Below, piece after piece: positions 28,013 through 36,718 of a stretch of DNA of 64,000 nucleotides (the first letter of the stretch is position 1; each line of letters begins with the position of its first letter). Source of the stretch: Rhodococcoides corynebacterioides (GTDB lineage Bacteria; Actinomycetota; Actinomycetes; Mycobacteriales; Mycobacteriaceae). The stretch covers positions 1 through 64,000 of the forward strand of contig NZ_JABUBU010000014.1 in assembly GCF_019834675.1 (NCBI RefSeq). The letters run 5' to 3'. The notes under the pieces are model-generated. The model saw nothing but the letters and a program-made list of their open reading frames with translations, did no database searches and had not been told where the DNA came from. Position numbers and translations under genes: made by a program.

Positions 28013-29875
28013 CTACCAGCCGGGCTCACCGAGCACCGGCAGCGTGACGAAACTGGGGTTCGACGGATCGACGACGACGTCCTGGGCGCGCCAGCGGGTA
28101 CGCAGGCGGTCCGGCAGGATCGGGACGTAGCGCGGCGCGTCGGCGGCGAACAGGTCGATCCGGAGGCGGTGGCCGGGGTGCAGCACCGCCTCGGTCGAGA
28201 GTAGTTCGATGTCGAGCACGGTGACCTCGCCGGGAACCACGGGCAGCAGCGATTCGCGCGTCAGCGGGTGGTGCGCGACGAGGTAGTCGCCGTCGTCGGT
28301 CCGCACGCTCTTGTCGTCGTCGATCGCCCGCCGGGTCGCGAGGAGCGCACCGTTGGTGAGCACCGTCGACCGCCCGTCGGGGTCGACGTCGCACACCATC
28401 ACCGCCCAGAACGCCTCGCGCGCGAACGCGACCGTGGTGACGTGCAGATTCGCGGGCCCGGAGAGCACCACCGAGGCCCGGCAGGGCGGCGTGGTGAACG
28501 TGAGGGCGTCCCGCTCGGCGAAGCGGTTGTCGTAGGTGAAGCCGCCGCCGAGCACCGCGGGCACCCCGGCGAGCACCTGCGTCGTGTCGCGGGAGATCGT
28601 GGCGCGCCAGCCCGGCGCCACGCGCAGCGACGCGGAGCGGAACGGCGGCTCGGAGGTCAAGGAGCCGTCCGTGCGGGCGTGCCCGGCGGTGCCCGACGTG
28701 TCGGCGGTCAGATACAGCCGGCGGGGGGCGGCCTTGGGGGCGGGGAAGCGGCCGTGGGCGCTCCACCCGCCGCCCTGCTGCCGGAGCGTGACGGGCCCGT
28801 AGCGGTCGATGCCGTTGTCGACGCCGCGCAGCCACCGGTCGAACCAGGCGCGTTCGAGCACGTCGAGACGCGGTGGGAAGCCGGGTTCGCCGAAGCCGAT
28901 GCCGGGATTGCCGTGGTAGCCGTCGCCGACCAGCAGTTGCTTGCGACCGCGCTCGAGGGTGAGCCGGTTGTACATGTCGGGGGCCGCGCCGCCGAAGATG
29001 TCGTGCCAGCACCCGTACAGGAACGTCGGGACGTCGATCGTCTCGATGGTGGGGTCGATGGTGTCGAAGCTCGGGTCGTCGTAGATACGCGGGTCGGACC
29101 CGGTGAGGAAGCCGCGCACGAGGTTCCCGACGTTCGTGGCCGGGCTGCGGAGCCGGTCCACCAGCCAGCGGGGAATGCCGGTCCCGAGGTGTGGGGTGGG
29201 CGCCCACTTCAGCGCGTTCACCGTGGCCAGCCACAGCGGGATGAACACCGACGGCGCCCCGCCGGTCGCGAAGATCTCGCGGACGATGTCCTCGGAGCCC
29301 TCCACTGCGAACACCGCGTCGGGTCCGTCCGGTGATCCCGCCGCCTGCAGCGAGTTGATCGCGGAGTACGAGATGCCGGCCATGCCGACGTGCCCGTCGC
29401 ACCAGTCCTGCGACCGGACCCAGCGCAGCACGTCGAGGGTGTCGAGCTGCTCGCGCGGCCCCAGGGTGTCCCACACACCGGCCGATTGGCCGGTACCACG
29501 GGCGTCGACGATGACCTGGACGTACCCGCTGCGCACCAGGTGGCGGTTGATCGTCAGGAGATCGGCGGCCCCACCGGCGATCACCCGCGTGATCTCGGTG
29601 ACGCCCTCGAGCGGGGTGCCGGACAGGTCGATCGACGCGGACACCGAGCGCAGGGTCCGGCCCAGCACCGGGGCCTCGAGCAGCCGGTCGATCACGTCGA
29701 GCAGCAGCGAGTTGTACGGGGTGACGTTGAGAACGACGGGGAAGCGGTACGACGCCGGTCGGCCGTCGTCGTCGGCGGGGGAGATCACCACGGCGCGCAG
29801 CACGGTTCCGTCGCTCACCGGAATCGGCACGGCGCGGCGGATGTGGACGCCGGGGAACTCGGGAGTCGACTCCAC
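28013..29875 (-). CDS. CocE/NonD family (X-Pro dipeptidyl-peptidase-like) hydrolase
   Basis: A 620-aa hydrolase with an N-terminal peptidase S15-type alpha/beta domain and a C-terminal beta jelly-roll. Ser169 is in GMAGISYSA. YVQVIVDARGTGQSAGVWD precedes it, and DGYHGNPGIGFGEPGF likely contains the catalytic His region. The GTG start at 29875 has no strong ribosome binding site. It is followed 8 bp later by the lipG-like gene, so the two hydrolases form an operon. No signal peptide is seen. Family members include cocaine esterase and acylases; the substrate cannot be inferred. Confidence 0.9.
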   Translation of the reverse strand: MESTPEFPGVHIRRAVPIPVSDGTVLRAVVISPADDDGRPASYRFPVVLNVTPYNSLLLDVIDRLLEAPVLGRTLRSVSASIDLSGTPLEGVTEITRVIAGGAADLLTINRHLVRSGYVQVIVDARGTGQSAGVWDTLGPREQLDTLDVLRWVRSQDWCDGHVGMAGISYSAINSLQAAGSPDGPDAVFAVEGSEDIVREIFATGGAPSVFIPLWLATVNALKWAPTPHLGTGIPRWLVDRLRSPATNVGNLVRGFLTGSDPRIYDDPSFDTIDPTIETIDVPTFLYGCWHDIFGGAAPDMYNRLTLERGRKQLLVGDGYHGNPGIGFGEPGFPPRLDVLERAWFDRWLRGVDNGIDRYGPVTLRQQGGGWSAHGRFPAPKAAPRRLYLTADTSGTAGHARTDGSLTSEPPFRSASLRVAPGWRATISRDTTQVLAGVPAVLGGGFTYDNRFAERDALTFTTPPCRASVVLSGPANLHVTTVAFAREAFWAVMVCDVDPDGRSTVLTNGALLATRRAIDDDKSVRTDDGDYLVAHHPLTRESLLPVVPGEVTVLDIELLSTEAVLHPGHRLRIDLFAADAPRYVPILPDRLRTRWRAQDVVVDPSNPSFVTLPVLGEPGW

Positions 29876-30088
29876 CAGGGCGGCCGAGCGCGCCCGGACG
29901 CACCAGTGGGTGCGCGGCGGCGGCCGTGCTGTCGACGGAGGTCATGATGGACGAGTCAACCTCGAGGGCGGTGCGCACGTCGTCGCAACGCGCGAACGTC
30001 GTCGCCGCGGACAGCCGCGACGACGCCGTTCGTGGGCAGGTGCCACGAACGGCGCGGTCGTCGGTGGTGTCGATCGGGGTGGGCCGGT

Positions 30089-30286
30089 CTACTTGCCGCC
30101 CTCGGGCGTGCCCTCGCTGTCGCTGAAGAAGGCCCACTCGCCGTCGTGTTCGACCTCGAGGCGCCAGCCGAGCTCGGCGTCGTCGGACTTGCTCTCCTTG
30201 AACCAGCTGTGGGCGTCGGTCGAGTTGGCGATCTCCTTGGTGGCGACGACGGAACCGGTGGGGTCGAGTACGCGATAGTTGGCCAT
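30089..30286 (-). CDS. Small conserved-looking acidic protein
   Basis: A 65-aa soluble protein from ATG 30286 (MANYRVLDPTGSVVATKEIA). It has a beta-rich start, then KESKSDDAELGWRLEVEHDGEWAFFSD and a charged end. Its strong third-position GC and compact fold-like composition support coding. It lies between the CocE-type gene and the rplJ promoter, on the opposite strand to rplJ. I do not recognise a family. Confidence 0.75.
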   Translation of the reverse strand: MANYRVLDPTGSVVATKEIANSTDAHSWFKESKSDDAELGWRLEVEHDGEWAFFSDSEGTPEGGK

Positions 30287-30326
30287 GGTGGACTCTGTTC
30301 CCGAAGTCGGTCCTCGGTAACCCGTT

Positions 30327-30356
30327 TTGCGTTCGCGGCTCGCCACCGCCTACACT
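30327..30356 (+). promoter_or_regulatory. rplJ-rplL promoter
   Basis: TTGCGT (30327-30332) and TACACT (30351-30356) are separated by 18 nt, a good fit to the housekeeping sigma factor. A start near 30363 would give a leader of about 270 nt before rplJ. Confidence 0.7.
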
Positions 30357-30359
30357 CGA

Positions 30360-30570
30360 CCGGTCTGCGCAAGCAGCCACATGCTTCACCCGTTCCACCC
30401 AAGACCGTTGGTCGTCGCGCCCGTACGGGGCGTGATCGAAGGTCCGACCCCTCGCGAGTCGGCGGCCCACGCAGGAGGATCGAGGCCCGAGCAGCGTGTC
30501 GACGTCGTACCGACGTCCTCCGCTCACCGTCGTGCGCCCCGAACGCTTCTGCGTCCGGGGCGTTTCTCGT
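30360..30570 (+). promoter_or_regulatory. L10 leader with attenuator hairpin upstream of rplJ
   Basis: The roughly 270-nt leader of rplJ holds several inverted segments. It ends in a terminator-like hairpin at 30534-30562, where GCGCCCCGAACGC pairs with GCGTCCGGGGCG apart from one mismatch, followed by a TTTCTCGT stretch. This is the classic arrangement of an L10 leader, where the L10-L12 complex binds the mRNA and controls its own operon. The family is assigned by position and shape, not by covariance model. Confidence 0.65.
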
Positions 30571-30633
30571 GTCCGGGCCGGCTTCGCCTCTCGCCGAGGG
30601 ATCGACACGAGAGCGAAAGAGAGGAGGCGAAGT

Positions 30634-31203
30634 ATGGCGAAAGCAGAGAAGGTCACCGCGGTGTCGGAGATCTCGGAGCAGTTCAAGGGCGCGACGGCGG
30701 CCGTGGTCACGGAATACCGTGGCCTGTCGGTCACTCGTCTGACCGAACTGCGTCGGGCGCTCGGTGCCGGGGCCACGTACTCCGTCGCCAAGAACACCCT
30801 GGTCAAGCGGGCCGCTGCGGATGCGGGCATCGAGGGTCTCGACGATCTGTTCGTCGGACCGACGGCGATCGCGTTCATCGAGGGCGAGCCCGTCGACGCC
30901 GCCAAGGCGATCAAGCAGTTCGCCAAGGACAACAAGGCGCTCGTGATCAAGGGCGGCTACATGGACGGCCGCGCGCTGTCCGTGGACGAGGTCAACCGCA
31001 TCGCGGACCTCGAGTCGCGTGAGGTTCTGCTGGCCAAGCTGGCCGGCGCGATGAAGGGCAACCTGTCGAAGGCTGCCGGACTGTTCAACGCTCCCGCCTC
31101 GCAGGTCGCGCGTCTCGCGGCTGCGCTGCAGGAGAAGAAGGCCGCAGAATCGGGCGCCTCGGCAGATGCTGCCGCGGAGCCGGAAGCCGCAGCCGCCGAG
31201 TAG
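30634..31203 (+). CDS. rplJ: 50S ribosomal protein L10
   Basis: A 189-aa L10. [20 protein letters not shown] and [13 protein letters not shown] are the rRNA-binding part, and the C-terminal helices that bind L12 are followed by an Ala/Glu tail. GAGAGGAGG lies upstream of ATG 30634. A small 8-bp hairpin (31286-31306) sits between rplJ and rplL and could tune the higher rplL expression. Confidence 0.98.
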   Translation: MAKAEKVTAVSEISEQFKGATAAVVTEYRGLSVTRLTELRRALGAGATYSVAKNTLVKRAAADAGIEGLDDLFVGPTAIAFIEGEPVDAAKAIKQFAKDNKALVIKGGYMDGRALSVDEVNRIADLESREVLLAKLAGAMKGNLSKAAGLFNAPASQVARLAAALQEKKAAESGASADAAAEPEAAAAE

Positions 31204-31326
31204 CTGATCCGCAAGGACTGCAGCACCACCTGTGCGGGTTCGCCCGCACGCCACCACCCTGTCCCCGGATCGGCGACAGCAACTTCCCGCCGCTCACGGC
31301 GGCGGGCATCACGGAAGGACGCCCCC

Positions 31327-31716
31327 ATGGCGAAGCTCAGCACCGAAGAATTGCTCGACCAGTTCAAGGAGCTCACCCTCCTCGAGCTCAGCGAGTTCGT
31401 GAAGGCATTCGAGGAGACCTTCGAGGTCACCGCCGCTGCCCCGGTCGCCGTTGCCGCTGCCGGTGCCCCGGCTGCCGGTGGCGCCGAGGCTGCCGAGGAG
31501 CAGGACGAGTTCGACGTCGTCCTCGACTCGGCCGGCGACAAGAAGATCCAGGTCATCAAGGTCGTCCGCGAGGTCGTCTCCGGCCTGGGCCTGAAGGAAG
31601 CCAAGGACCTCGTCGAGAGCGCCCCGAAGGCGATCCTGGAGAAGGTCGACAAGGCTGCCGCCGACGCCGCCAAGGAGAAGCTCGAGGCTGCCGGCGCGAA
31701 GATCTCCCTCAAGTGA
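31327..31716 (+). CDS. rplL: 50S ribosomal protein L7/L12
   Basis: A 129-aa L12 with an N-terminal dimerisation helix ([20 protein letters not shown]), an Ala/Gly/Val hinge and a C-terminal factor-binding domain ([20 protein letters not shown] to [14 protein letters not shown]). GGAAGGA precedes ATG 31327. A terminator follows about 18 bp after the stop. In M. tuberculosis mkl and rpoB also lie downstream of this gene. Confidence 0.98.
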   Translation: MAKLSTEELLDQFKELTLLELSEFVKAFEETFEVTAAAPVAVAAAGAPAAGGAEAAEEQDEFDVVLDSAGDKKIQVIKVVREVVSGLGLKEAKDLVESAPKAILEKVDKAAADAAKEKLEAAGAKISLK

Positions 31717-31733
31717 TCTGAGTTCCCGCGAAC

Positions 31734-31773
31734 CGACAGCGGCCGCATCCCTTCCGGGGTGCGGCCGCTGTCG
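31734..31773. terminator. Hairpin terminator between rplL and the acyl-CoA dehydrogenase gene
   Basis: ACAGCGGCCGCATCC pairs with GGTGCGGCCGCTGT with one G-U pair and a short loop. It lies between two convergent genes and can serve both directions. An eight-G run follows at 31780-31787. Confidence 0.88.
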
Positions 31774-31797
31774 TCGTTCGGGGGGGGCAGGCCGGGG

Positions 31798-32967
31798 TCA
31801 GGCCAGGGAGAACGCCTCGCCGCGGTGGTACGCGGCCAACGACGCCTCGGTCTCCCGGATCGACGGCGGGTGGAAGGCGAAGGCCGACACCACCGACTGC
31901 AGGTACGCCACGTCCGGGTCGGTGATGAACGCGATGCCGCCGAGCGCGGTCACGGCGGCGTCGGCGGCGCGGCGCAGCGCGCCCCGCAGGGCGATGCGGC
32001 AGAACAGCAGCCGCGCGGAGACGTCGGCACCCGTCTCGCCGCGGTCGAGGGCCGCGGCGACGGCCTCCAGTGCCGCCATGGCGGACTCGAGTTCGGCGGC
32101 GGCCGTGGTGTAGACGCTGTCGCTCACCTTGGGGTGGCCCACGAGCCGGTCCACCAGGGCCGTCGCGGCGCCGACGTAGCCGGCGGAGGCGAGGATGCCG
32201 AACCACAGGAACCCGGTCAGCTCGTGCCGGCCGTCCGGATCGTCGAGCGCCCCGATCATCGTGAGCGCCACCGGGATTCGGACGTCCTCGAGCACCACCT
32301 CCTCGCTCTCGGCGCCCGCCAGGATCGGCGTGCTCCAGAACGGCCGCACCGACACCCCCGGCATGGTGGCCGGGATCAGGGCCACCGCCTTGCGGGTCTT
32401 CCCGCCCTTCTTCTCGCGGGTGGCGACGCTCGCGGCGAGGAAGTCCATGGACGCGGACAGGCTGCACGGCTTCTTGCTGCCGTTGATCACGTAGTCGCCG
32501 TCGTCGTAGTAGGCGTCGACGGACGGCACCAGAGTCGAGCCGACGCCCTCGGCGAACCCGGACGCGATCAGGGCCTTCTGCTCGATGAGCCCGGCGACGA
32601 GGGGGAGTTCCTCCTCCGGCCCGGCCTTCGCGATCTCGACGATCGTGGCCAGCGAGAGATGGTGCATGGTCACCGCCGCGGCCAACGACGGCGACGACGC
32701 GCCGAGGGCGCGGTGGATGCGCATCGCGTCGACGGCCGACGCGCCCAGTCCCCCGAGGGACTCGGGGGCGATGAGACCGCAACCGCCGGTGTCCTTGAAG
32801 ACCGCGACGGCGTCGTGCCCGGGCGATTCGAGGACCGACAGCGGGGTCGCGTCGAGGTAGTCCGCGAGCGTCGGCAGATAGCGCCGCAGCGTGTCGCGCT
32901 CGAGGGAGGCGAGGCGGGGGGTGGTGGCGGGAGCAGCGGTGGGCCGTTCCTCGGCAGTCGTGGACAC
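31798..32967 (-). CDS. Acyl-CoA dehydrogenase family protein
   Basis: A 389-aa flavoprotein of the acyl-CoA dehydrogenase fold. GLIAPESLGGLGAS and AAAVTMHHLSLATIVEIA form the N-terminal helical domain. INGSKKPCSLSASMDFLA is the mid-domain beta segment. The C-terminal helices include ARLLFCRIALRGALRRAADAA and LGGIAFITDPDVAYLQ. GTG 32967 has GAAAGG upstream. It is divergent from the alpha-oxoamine synthase gene across a 343-bp gap. The catalytic Glu could not be placed with certainty, and the substrate is unknown; an acyl chain linked to the neighbouring pathway is possible. Confidence 0.87.
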   Translation of the reverse strand: MSTTAEERPTAAPATTPRLASLERDTLRRYLPTLADYLDATPLSVLESPGHDAVAVFKDTGGCGLIAPESLGGLGASAVDAMRIHRALGASSPSLAAAVTMHHLSLATIVEIAKAGPEEELPLVAGLIEQKALIASGFAEGVGSTLVPSVDAYYDDGDYVINGSKKPCSLSASMDFLAASVATREKKGGKTRKAVALIPATMPGVSVRPFWSTPILAGAESEEVVLEDVRIPVALTMIGALDDPDGRHELTGFLWFGILASAGYVGAATALVDRLVGHPKVSDSVYTTAAAELESAMAALEAVAAALDRGETGADVSARLLFCRIALRGALRRAADAAVTALGGIAFITDPDVAYLQSVVSAFAFHPPSIRETEASLAAYHRGEAFSLA

Positions 32968-33310
32968 GGCGGTACCTTTCGTCGGGGTCGTCCGGTTCTG
33001 TCCCGGAAGGTGCTCTCCTGCGGTCGTTTCCGGGCGGAACGCACCGACCGCAGTATCGGCTCGTCGCCGCCGCCTGCCCGGGTCAACCGCACGACCCTGG
33101 TACTTCTCCAACCGAACGACCGACTGTTGACCACAGGTCACATCGGTTCCGTCGTGTTCCGGCACAACGACTTCCGTAGCCTGGAGGGGTAAGCGCAACA
33201 GTGGTTGAGGCCGGTGTGCCCGGTGCGGAACCGCGCCGGATCCCCCCCTCGGCCGCCCGTGCGCCGGCGGGCTCCGCCGGATCCTCCCACCGACCTGTTC
33301 GGGGTGACAC
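32968..33310. promoter_or_regulatory. Divergent intergenic region with a TGACC-ACA-GGTCA inverted repeat
   Basis: This 343-bp gap separates the divergent acyl-CoA dehydrogenase and alpha-oxoamine synthase genes. The clearest element is the 13-bp inverted repeat TGACCACAGGTCA at 33128-33140, overlapping a TTGACC hexamer at 33127-33132. No -10 at proper spacing was found on either strand. GGGGTGA precedes the ATG at 33311. No open frame here is convincing. Confidence 0.4.
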
Positions 33311-34603
33311 ATGAGTTCACAGGCTCTGCTCGACCGCATCCGCCACGACAAGCGCATCTGGGCGCACCGCGTGCTCACCAAGCACGATCAGAATCCGTTC
33401 TTCCGCGTGATGAAGTCGGTCAACGCACCGACGGTCGACGTCGAGGACCGCTCGGTGATCATGATGGGCTCCAACAACTATCTGGGCCTGGCCGATCATC
33501 CGGTGGTGCGCGCGGGCGCCGCGGCGGCACTCGAGCGCTACGGCGCCACCGTCACCGGCAGCCGGTTGCTGAACGGCACCATCACACTGCACACCGAGCT
33601 CGAGGAGGAGCTGGCCGACTGGCACGGCACCGATCAGGCCCTGGTGTTCACCACCGGGTACCAGGCCAACCTCGGCGGCATCAGTGCCCTCGTCGGCGTC
33701 GGGGACACCGTCGTGGTCGACTCGGCGGCCCACGCGTCGATCTACGACGCCTGCCGGCTCTCCCGCGCGACGGTTCGCGCGTTCCGCCACAACCGGGTGG
33801 ATCTGTTGGAGGACAAGCTGAGTCGCTCCACGGGCGTCGTCCTCGTGGTCGTCGACGGGCTGTACTCGATGCACGGGGACCTGGCACCGCTCGACGAGAT
33901 CGCCGCCGTGTGCGAGAAGTACGACGCCGCACTGTTCGTCGACGAGGCCCACAGCGTCGCCGTGATGGGCCCGGATCTCACCGGTGCGGCCGGATTGTTC
34001 GGCGCGACCGACGACATCGACGCCCGCATGGGGTGCCTGTCCAAGGGATTGGGATCGTCGGGTGGGTTCGTTGCCGGATCCAAGGACATCGTCGACGCCA
34101 TGCGCGTGCACGCCCGCACGTTCCTGTTCACCACGGCCGGGGTGCCCGCCGCCCTCGGCGCCGCGCTCGCGGCGATCCGCCTGATGCGCACGGACGAGGG
34201 GGCCGAGCGCTCCCGGCGCACCCTCGCCAACGCGCGGTACCTGCACGACGGTCTGCGGGCCGCGGGGGTCGACGTCGGCGCGCCCAGCCCGCTGCCCGAC
34301 GGGTCGGACCTGGTGTCCCCCATCGTCGCGGTGAACGTGCGGGACGATCTGAAGACGGTCAACACGTGGCGAACCCTCTGGGACGCCGGGGTGTTCGCCT
34401 CCGCGGCGATGTTCCCGGCGGTGCCGCACGACGGCGCGATCCTGCGTCTGTGCGTCCAGGCCGACCACACGACCGCGCACCTCGATCGGGTGATCGAGGA
34501 GGTCGGCAGGGTTCTCGGCGACGGGTCCGAGCACGCGGACCGGCAGGCGGCCCCGGACGAGGTCGGCGCGGCCCTCTCGAGCCCGGTTCCGGTGGGCGCG
34601 TGA
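33311..34603 (+). CDS. Alpha-oxoamine synthase, serine-palmitoyltransferase-like
   Basis: A PLP fold-type I enzyme of 430 aa that should condense an amino acid with an acyl thioester, releasing CO2. The PLP lysine is K245 in LSKGLGSSGG. H141 in HASIYD stacks on the cofactor, and D211 and H214 lie in DEAHS. GSRLLNGT (83-90), HASIYD and FRHN match bacterial serine palmitoyltransferase rather than KBL or BioF, whose equivalents read differently. The N-terminus NPFFRVMKSVNAPTVDV also resembles SPT. The last 30 residues are an unconserved tail. The next gene starts within the stop codon (GTGA). The SPT-like assignment is by motif; substrate specificity is untested. Confidence 0.87.
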   Translation: MSSQALLDRIRHDKRIWAHRVLTKHDQNPFFRVMKSVNAPTVDVEDRSVIMMGSNNYLGLADHPVVRAGAAAALERYGATVTGSRLLNGTITLHTELEEELADWHGTDQALVFTTGYQANLGGISALVGVGDTVVVDSAAHASIYDACRLSRATVRAFRHNRVDLLEDKLSRSTGVVLVVVDGLYSMHGDLAPLDEIAAVCEKYDAALFVDEAHSVAVMGPDLTGAAGLFGATDDIDARMGCLSKGLGSSGGFVAGSKDIVDAMRVHARTFLFTTAGVPAALGAALAAIRLMRTDEGAERSRRTLANARYLHDGLRAAGVDVGAPSPLPDGSDLVSPIVAVNVRDDLKTVNTWRTLWDAGVFASAAMFPAVPHDGAILRLCVQADHTTAHLDRVIEEVGRVLGDGSEHADRQAAPDEVGAALSSPVPVGA

Positions 34604-35145
34604 GTCTCTCGGTCGAGCAGTGCACCGCGTACCCGTGTTCTGCGGCGCGGTTGCACGCCACCCTGACCGACGCCGAGTACTGGTCGGACCGGGTCCGTGA
34701 TCTCGGCAGCGGCAGCAGGGTCGTGCGGCACGAGGTGACGTCGACGCTGACCGTCTCCGAGGTCGACCAGACGCTCGATCCCGCCGCGGTCCCGAAGAGT
34801 CTGCGCCGGCTCGTCGGCAGCACGATGTCCGCCCGGTGCCTCGAGCGATGGCAGCCGCTGCGTTCGGACGGCTCGGCCGTGGGGGACTACCGACTGGTGA
34901 CGGCCGGCGTCCCCGTGATCCTGGCGGGGGACCTCGAGCTCCGGCCGACCGGAACGGATCGGTGCGCGTTGATCTTTCGCGGCACCGTCGAGGCCACCAT
35001 GCCCGTCGTCGGGCCCGCGCTCGAGAAGATGATGGCCGGGGACGTCGAGCGCGGCTTCGAGGCCGAACGCGAGTTCACGATGCGGTGGCTCGTCGCGCAG
35101 GGGACGGTGCCGCCGACCGCGTCCGTGCAGTCACGACACGACTGA
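34600..35145 (+). CDS. DUF2505-like START/SRPBCC protein coupled to the alpha-oxoamine synthase
   Basis: A 181-aa helix-grip protein beginning VSLSVEQCTAYPCSAARLHA, with LTDAEYWSDRVRDLG and RGTVEATMPVVGPALEKMM typical of DUF2505. The GTG start overlaps the preceding stop by 4 bp, so it is made together with the SPT-like enzyme. The fold usually holds a hydrophobic ligand, which would suit handling of a long-chain product; this is inference. Its 3' end overlaps the convergent SDR gene by 71 bp. Confidence 0.82.
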   Translation: MSLSVEQCTAYPCSAARLHATLTDAEYWSDRVRDLGSGSRVVRHEVTSTLTVSEVDQTLDPAAVPKSLRRLVGSTMSARCLERWQPLRSDGSAVGDYRLVTAGVPVILAGDLELRPTGTDRCALIFRGTVEATMPVVGPALEKMMAGDVERGFEAEREFTMRWLVAQGTVPPTASVQSRHD

Positions 35146-36718
35146 TCGCCGCGAGGGCGCGGGCCTGGCCGTCGCCCGTCCGCATGCCGGCGCGCCGCGG
35201 CAGCCGGACAGTGCGGACGCGCGGGAGCCGGGTGGTCGTGTGGCCCTCCTCCGATCGGCGTACCGGCAGACGCACACCGCTGCGGGCCCGCAGCAGTCCG
35301 TCCGCCCCCGGCACGGCCGCGAGGCTGTCCCGACGCGATCCTCGGCGATGACGGACGACCACGACGTCGTCGGTCGGGAACTCCGCCGTCACCGCCCGCA
35401 GGGCCTCGCGCTCGGCCCGGCGGGACGTACGCCCCCGGCGGCCCGTGCTCAGTCCGTGACCGGGCAGATCGACCAGCACCGCGGTGGCGCCGAGGTCGGC
35501 GATCGCGCGGCCCAGCGCGGTGAGGTAGCGGGCGTGCAGCCCGCGCGGGGCGGGGAGCACCACGACGGTCGAGCCGTCGTCGGCCCGGTGGATCTCCACG
35601 TGCACCGCGCCGGTCGGGATGTCCACCCGGCGGTGCTCGCACCGGTCGAGCCCCGCGTCGAGGCGGCTCGTCAGATCGGCGACCGCCGGGTCGACGTCGC
35701 CCCAGGCCCGTACCCGCGCGGTGGCCGCCTGCAGTGCCGATTCGCAGACCACGTGCCGCTGGGGGGCGTGGTGGCGCGTGACCACGGGCCGCCCCGCGAG
35801 CAGAATCATCACGGCGGCGGCCTCGGCGGAGCTCATGGTCGGAGCCCACCCGGTGCGGCGCTCCAGCGCGGACGAGTCCACCGCGGCCTCACCGGAGGAG
35901 ATCCAGTGGCTGGAGAACGGGAGCAGACGCAGCGCGTAGGCGACGTTCACCGCGGTGCGCAGCAGGCGGAGCGGGACGTTCAGGACCAGCTGGCCCTGCA
36001 TCGCGCCCAGCTCGGCGACCGAGAGCCAGTCCCGCGGACCGAGGTTCCACGGCCCGTCGAGACGCTCGTGGACGGCACGGTGGAACGCGTCCGCCATGTC
36101 GTCCTGGTGCAGGAACTGGTAGTGCGAGCGTCGGGGATCGGGGAACGCGACCACCGGCTGGGTCAGGGTGTCGATGCCGTCGTTCGCGAAGTGGGACCCC
36201 ACCACGTACGTCGGCCGCAGCAGCGCGATCGACATCTCGCCCGGGTGGCGTCGCAGCCACCACTCCACGAAGTGCTCCACCTCCGCCTTGTCGAAGAAGT
36301 AGTAGCGACTCGGATCCGCCGTCGGGAACTCGTCCTCCGTCACGGGCACGGGCAGGTCCTCGCGGCCGTAGGCGCTCACGCTCGACGCCACGACCATCGA
36401 GCGCACCCCGGCGCGGTGCGCGCACTCGACGGTGTTGCGGGTGCCCTCGATGTTGACCTCGTGGATGGCGGCCTTGTCGCGCTGCTCCTCCACGACGAAC
36501 GCCAGGTGGATCACCACGTCGCACCCGGTGAAGATCGATTCCAGTTCGGGGGAGCGGATGTCGGCGGACACGTGCCGCAGCTTGGCGTGGTGGACGCGGG
36601 GGGCGCGGCGCCCGAGCCCGACCACCGCCGTGATCGCCGGGTCGTCCAGCAGCACCGGGAGCAGGGCGGCGGCGAAATCGCTCGTGGCGCCCGTGACGGC
36701 GACGGTCAGTCCGGTCAT
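35075..36718 (-). CDS. Extended SDR (NAD-dependent epimerase family) fused to a broken alpha/beta-hydrolase-like tail
   Basis: A 547-aa product. Residues 1-330 form an extended SDR. The nucleotide loop is TGATSDFA (residues 9-16), where the usual GxxGxxG third glycine is alanine. The catalytic pair is Y140-x3-K144. Residues about 385-447 look like the start of an alpha/beta hydrolase (VLVDLPGHGLS), but at the position of the GxSxG elbow the protein reads VVVVRHRRGS and continues as an Arg-rich tail of 100 residues with lower third-position GC. The hydrolase half therefore appears degraded. ATG 36718 overlaps the stop of the upstream transporter (ATGA). Atypical extended SDRs reduce keto-lipids in bacterial ceramide synthesis, a possible parallel. 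Confidence 0.8.
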   Translation of the reverse strand: MTGLTVAVTGATSDFAAALLPVLLDDPAITAVVGLGRRAPRVHHAKLRHVSADIRSPELESIFTGCDVVIHLAFVVEEQRDKAAIHEVNIEGTRNTVECAHRAGVRSMVVASSVSAYGREDLPVPVTEDEFPTADPSRYYFFDKAEVEHFVEWWLRRHPGEMSIALLRPTYVVGSHFANDGIDTLTQPVVAFPDPRRSHYQFLHQDDMADAFHRAVHERLDGPWNLGPRDWLSVAELGAMQGQLVLNVPLRLLRTAVNVAYALRLLPFSSHWISSGEAAVDSSALERRTGWAPTMSSAEAAAVMILLAGRPVVTRHHAPQRHVVCESALQAATARVRAWGDVDPAVADLTSRLDAGLDRCEHRRVDIPTGAVHVEIHRADDGSTVVVLPAPRGLHARYLTALGRAIADLGATAVLVDLPGHGLSTGRRGRTSRRAEREALRAVTAEFPTDDVVVVRHRRGSRRDSLAAVPGADGLLRARSGVRLPVRRSEEGHTTTRLPRVRTVRLPRRAGMRTGDGQARALAAISRVVTARTRSAAPSPARRATAS

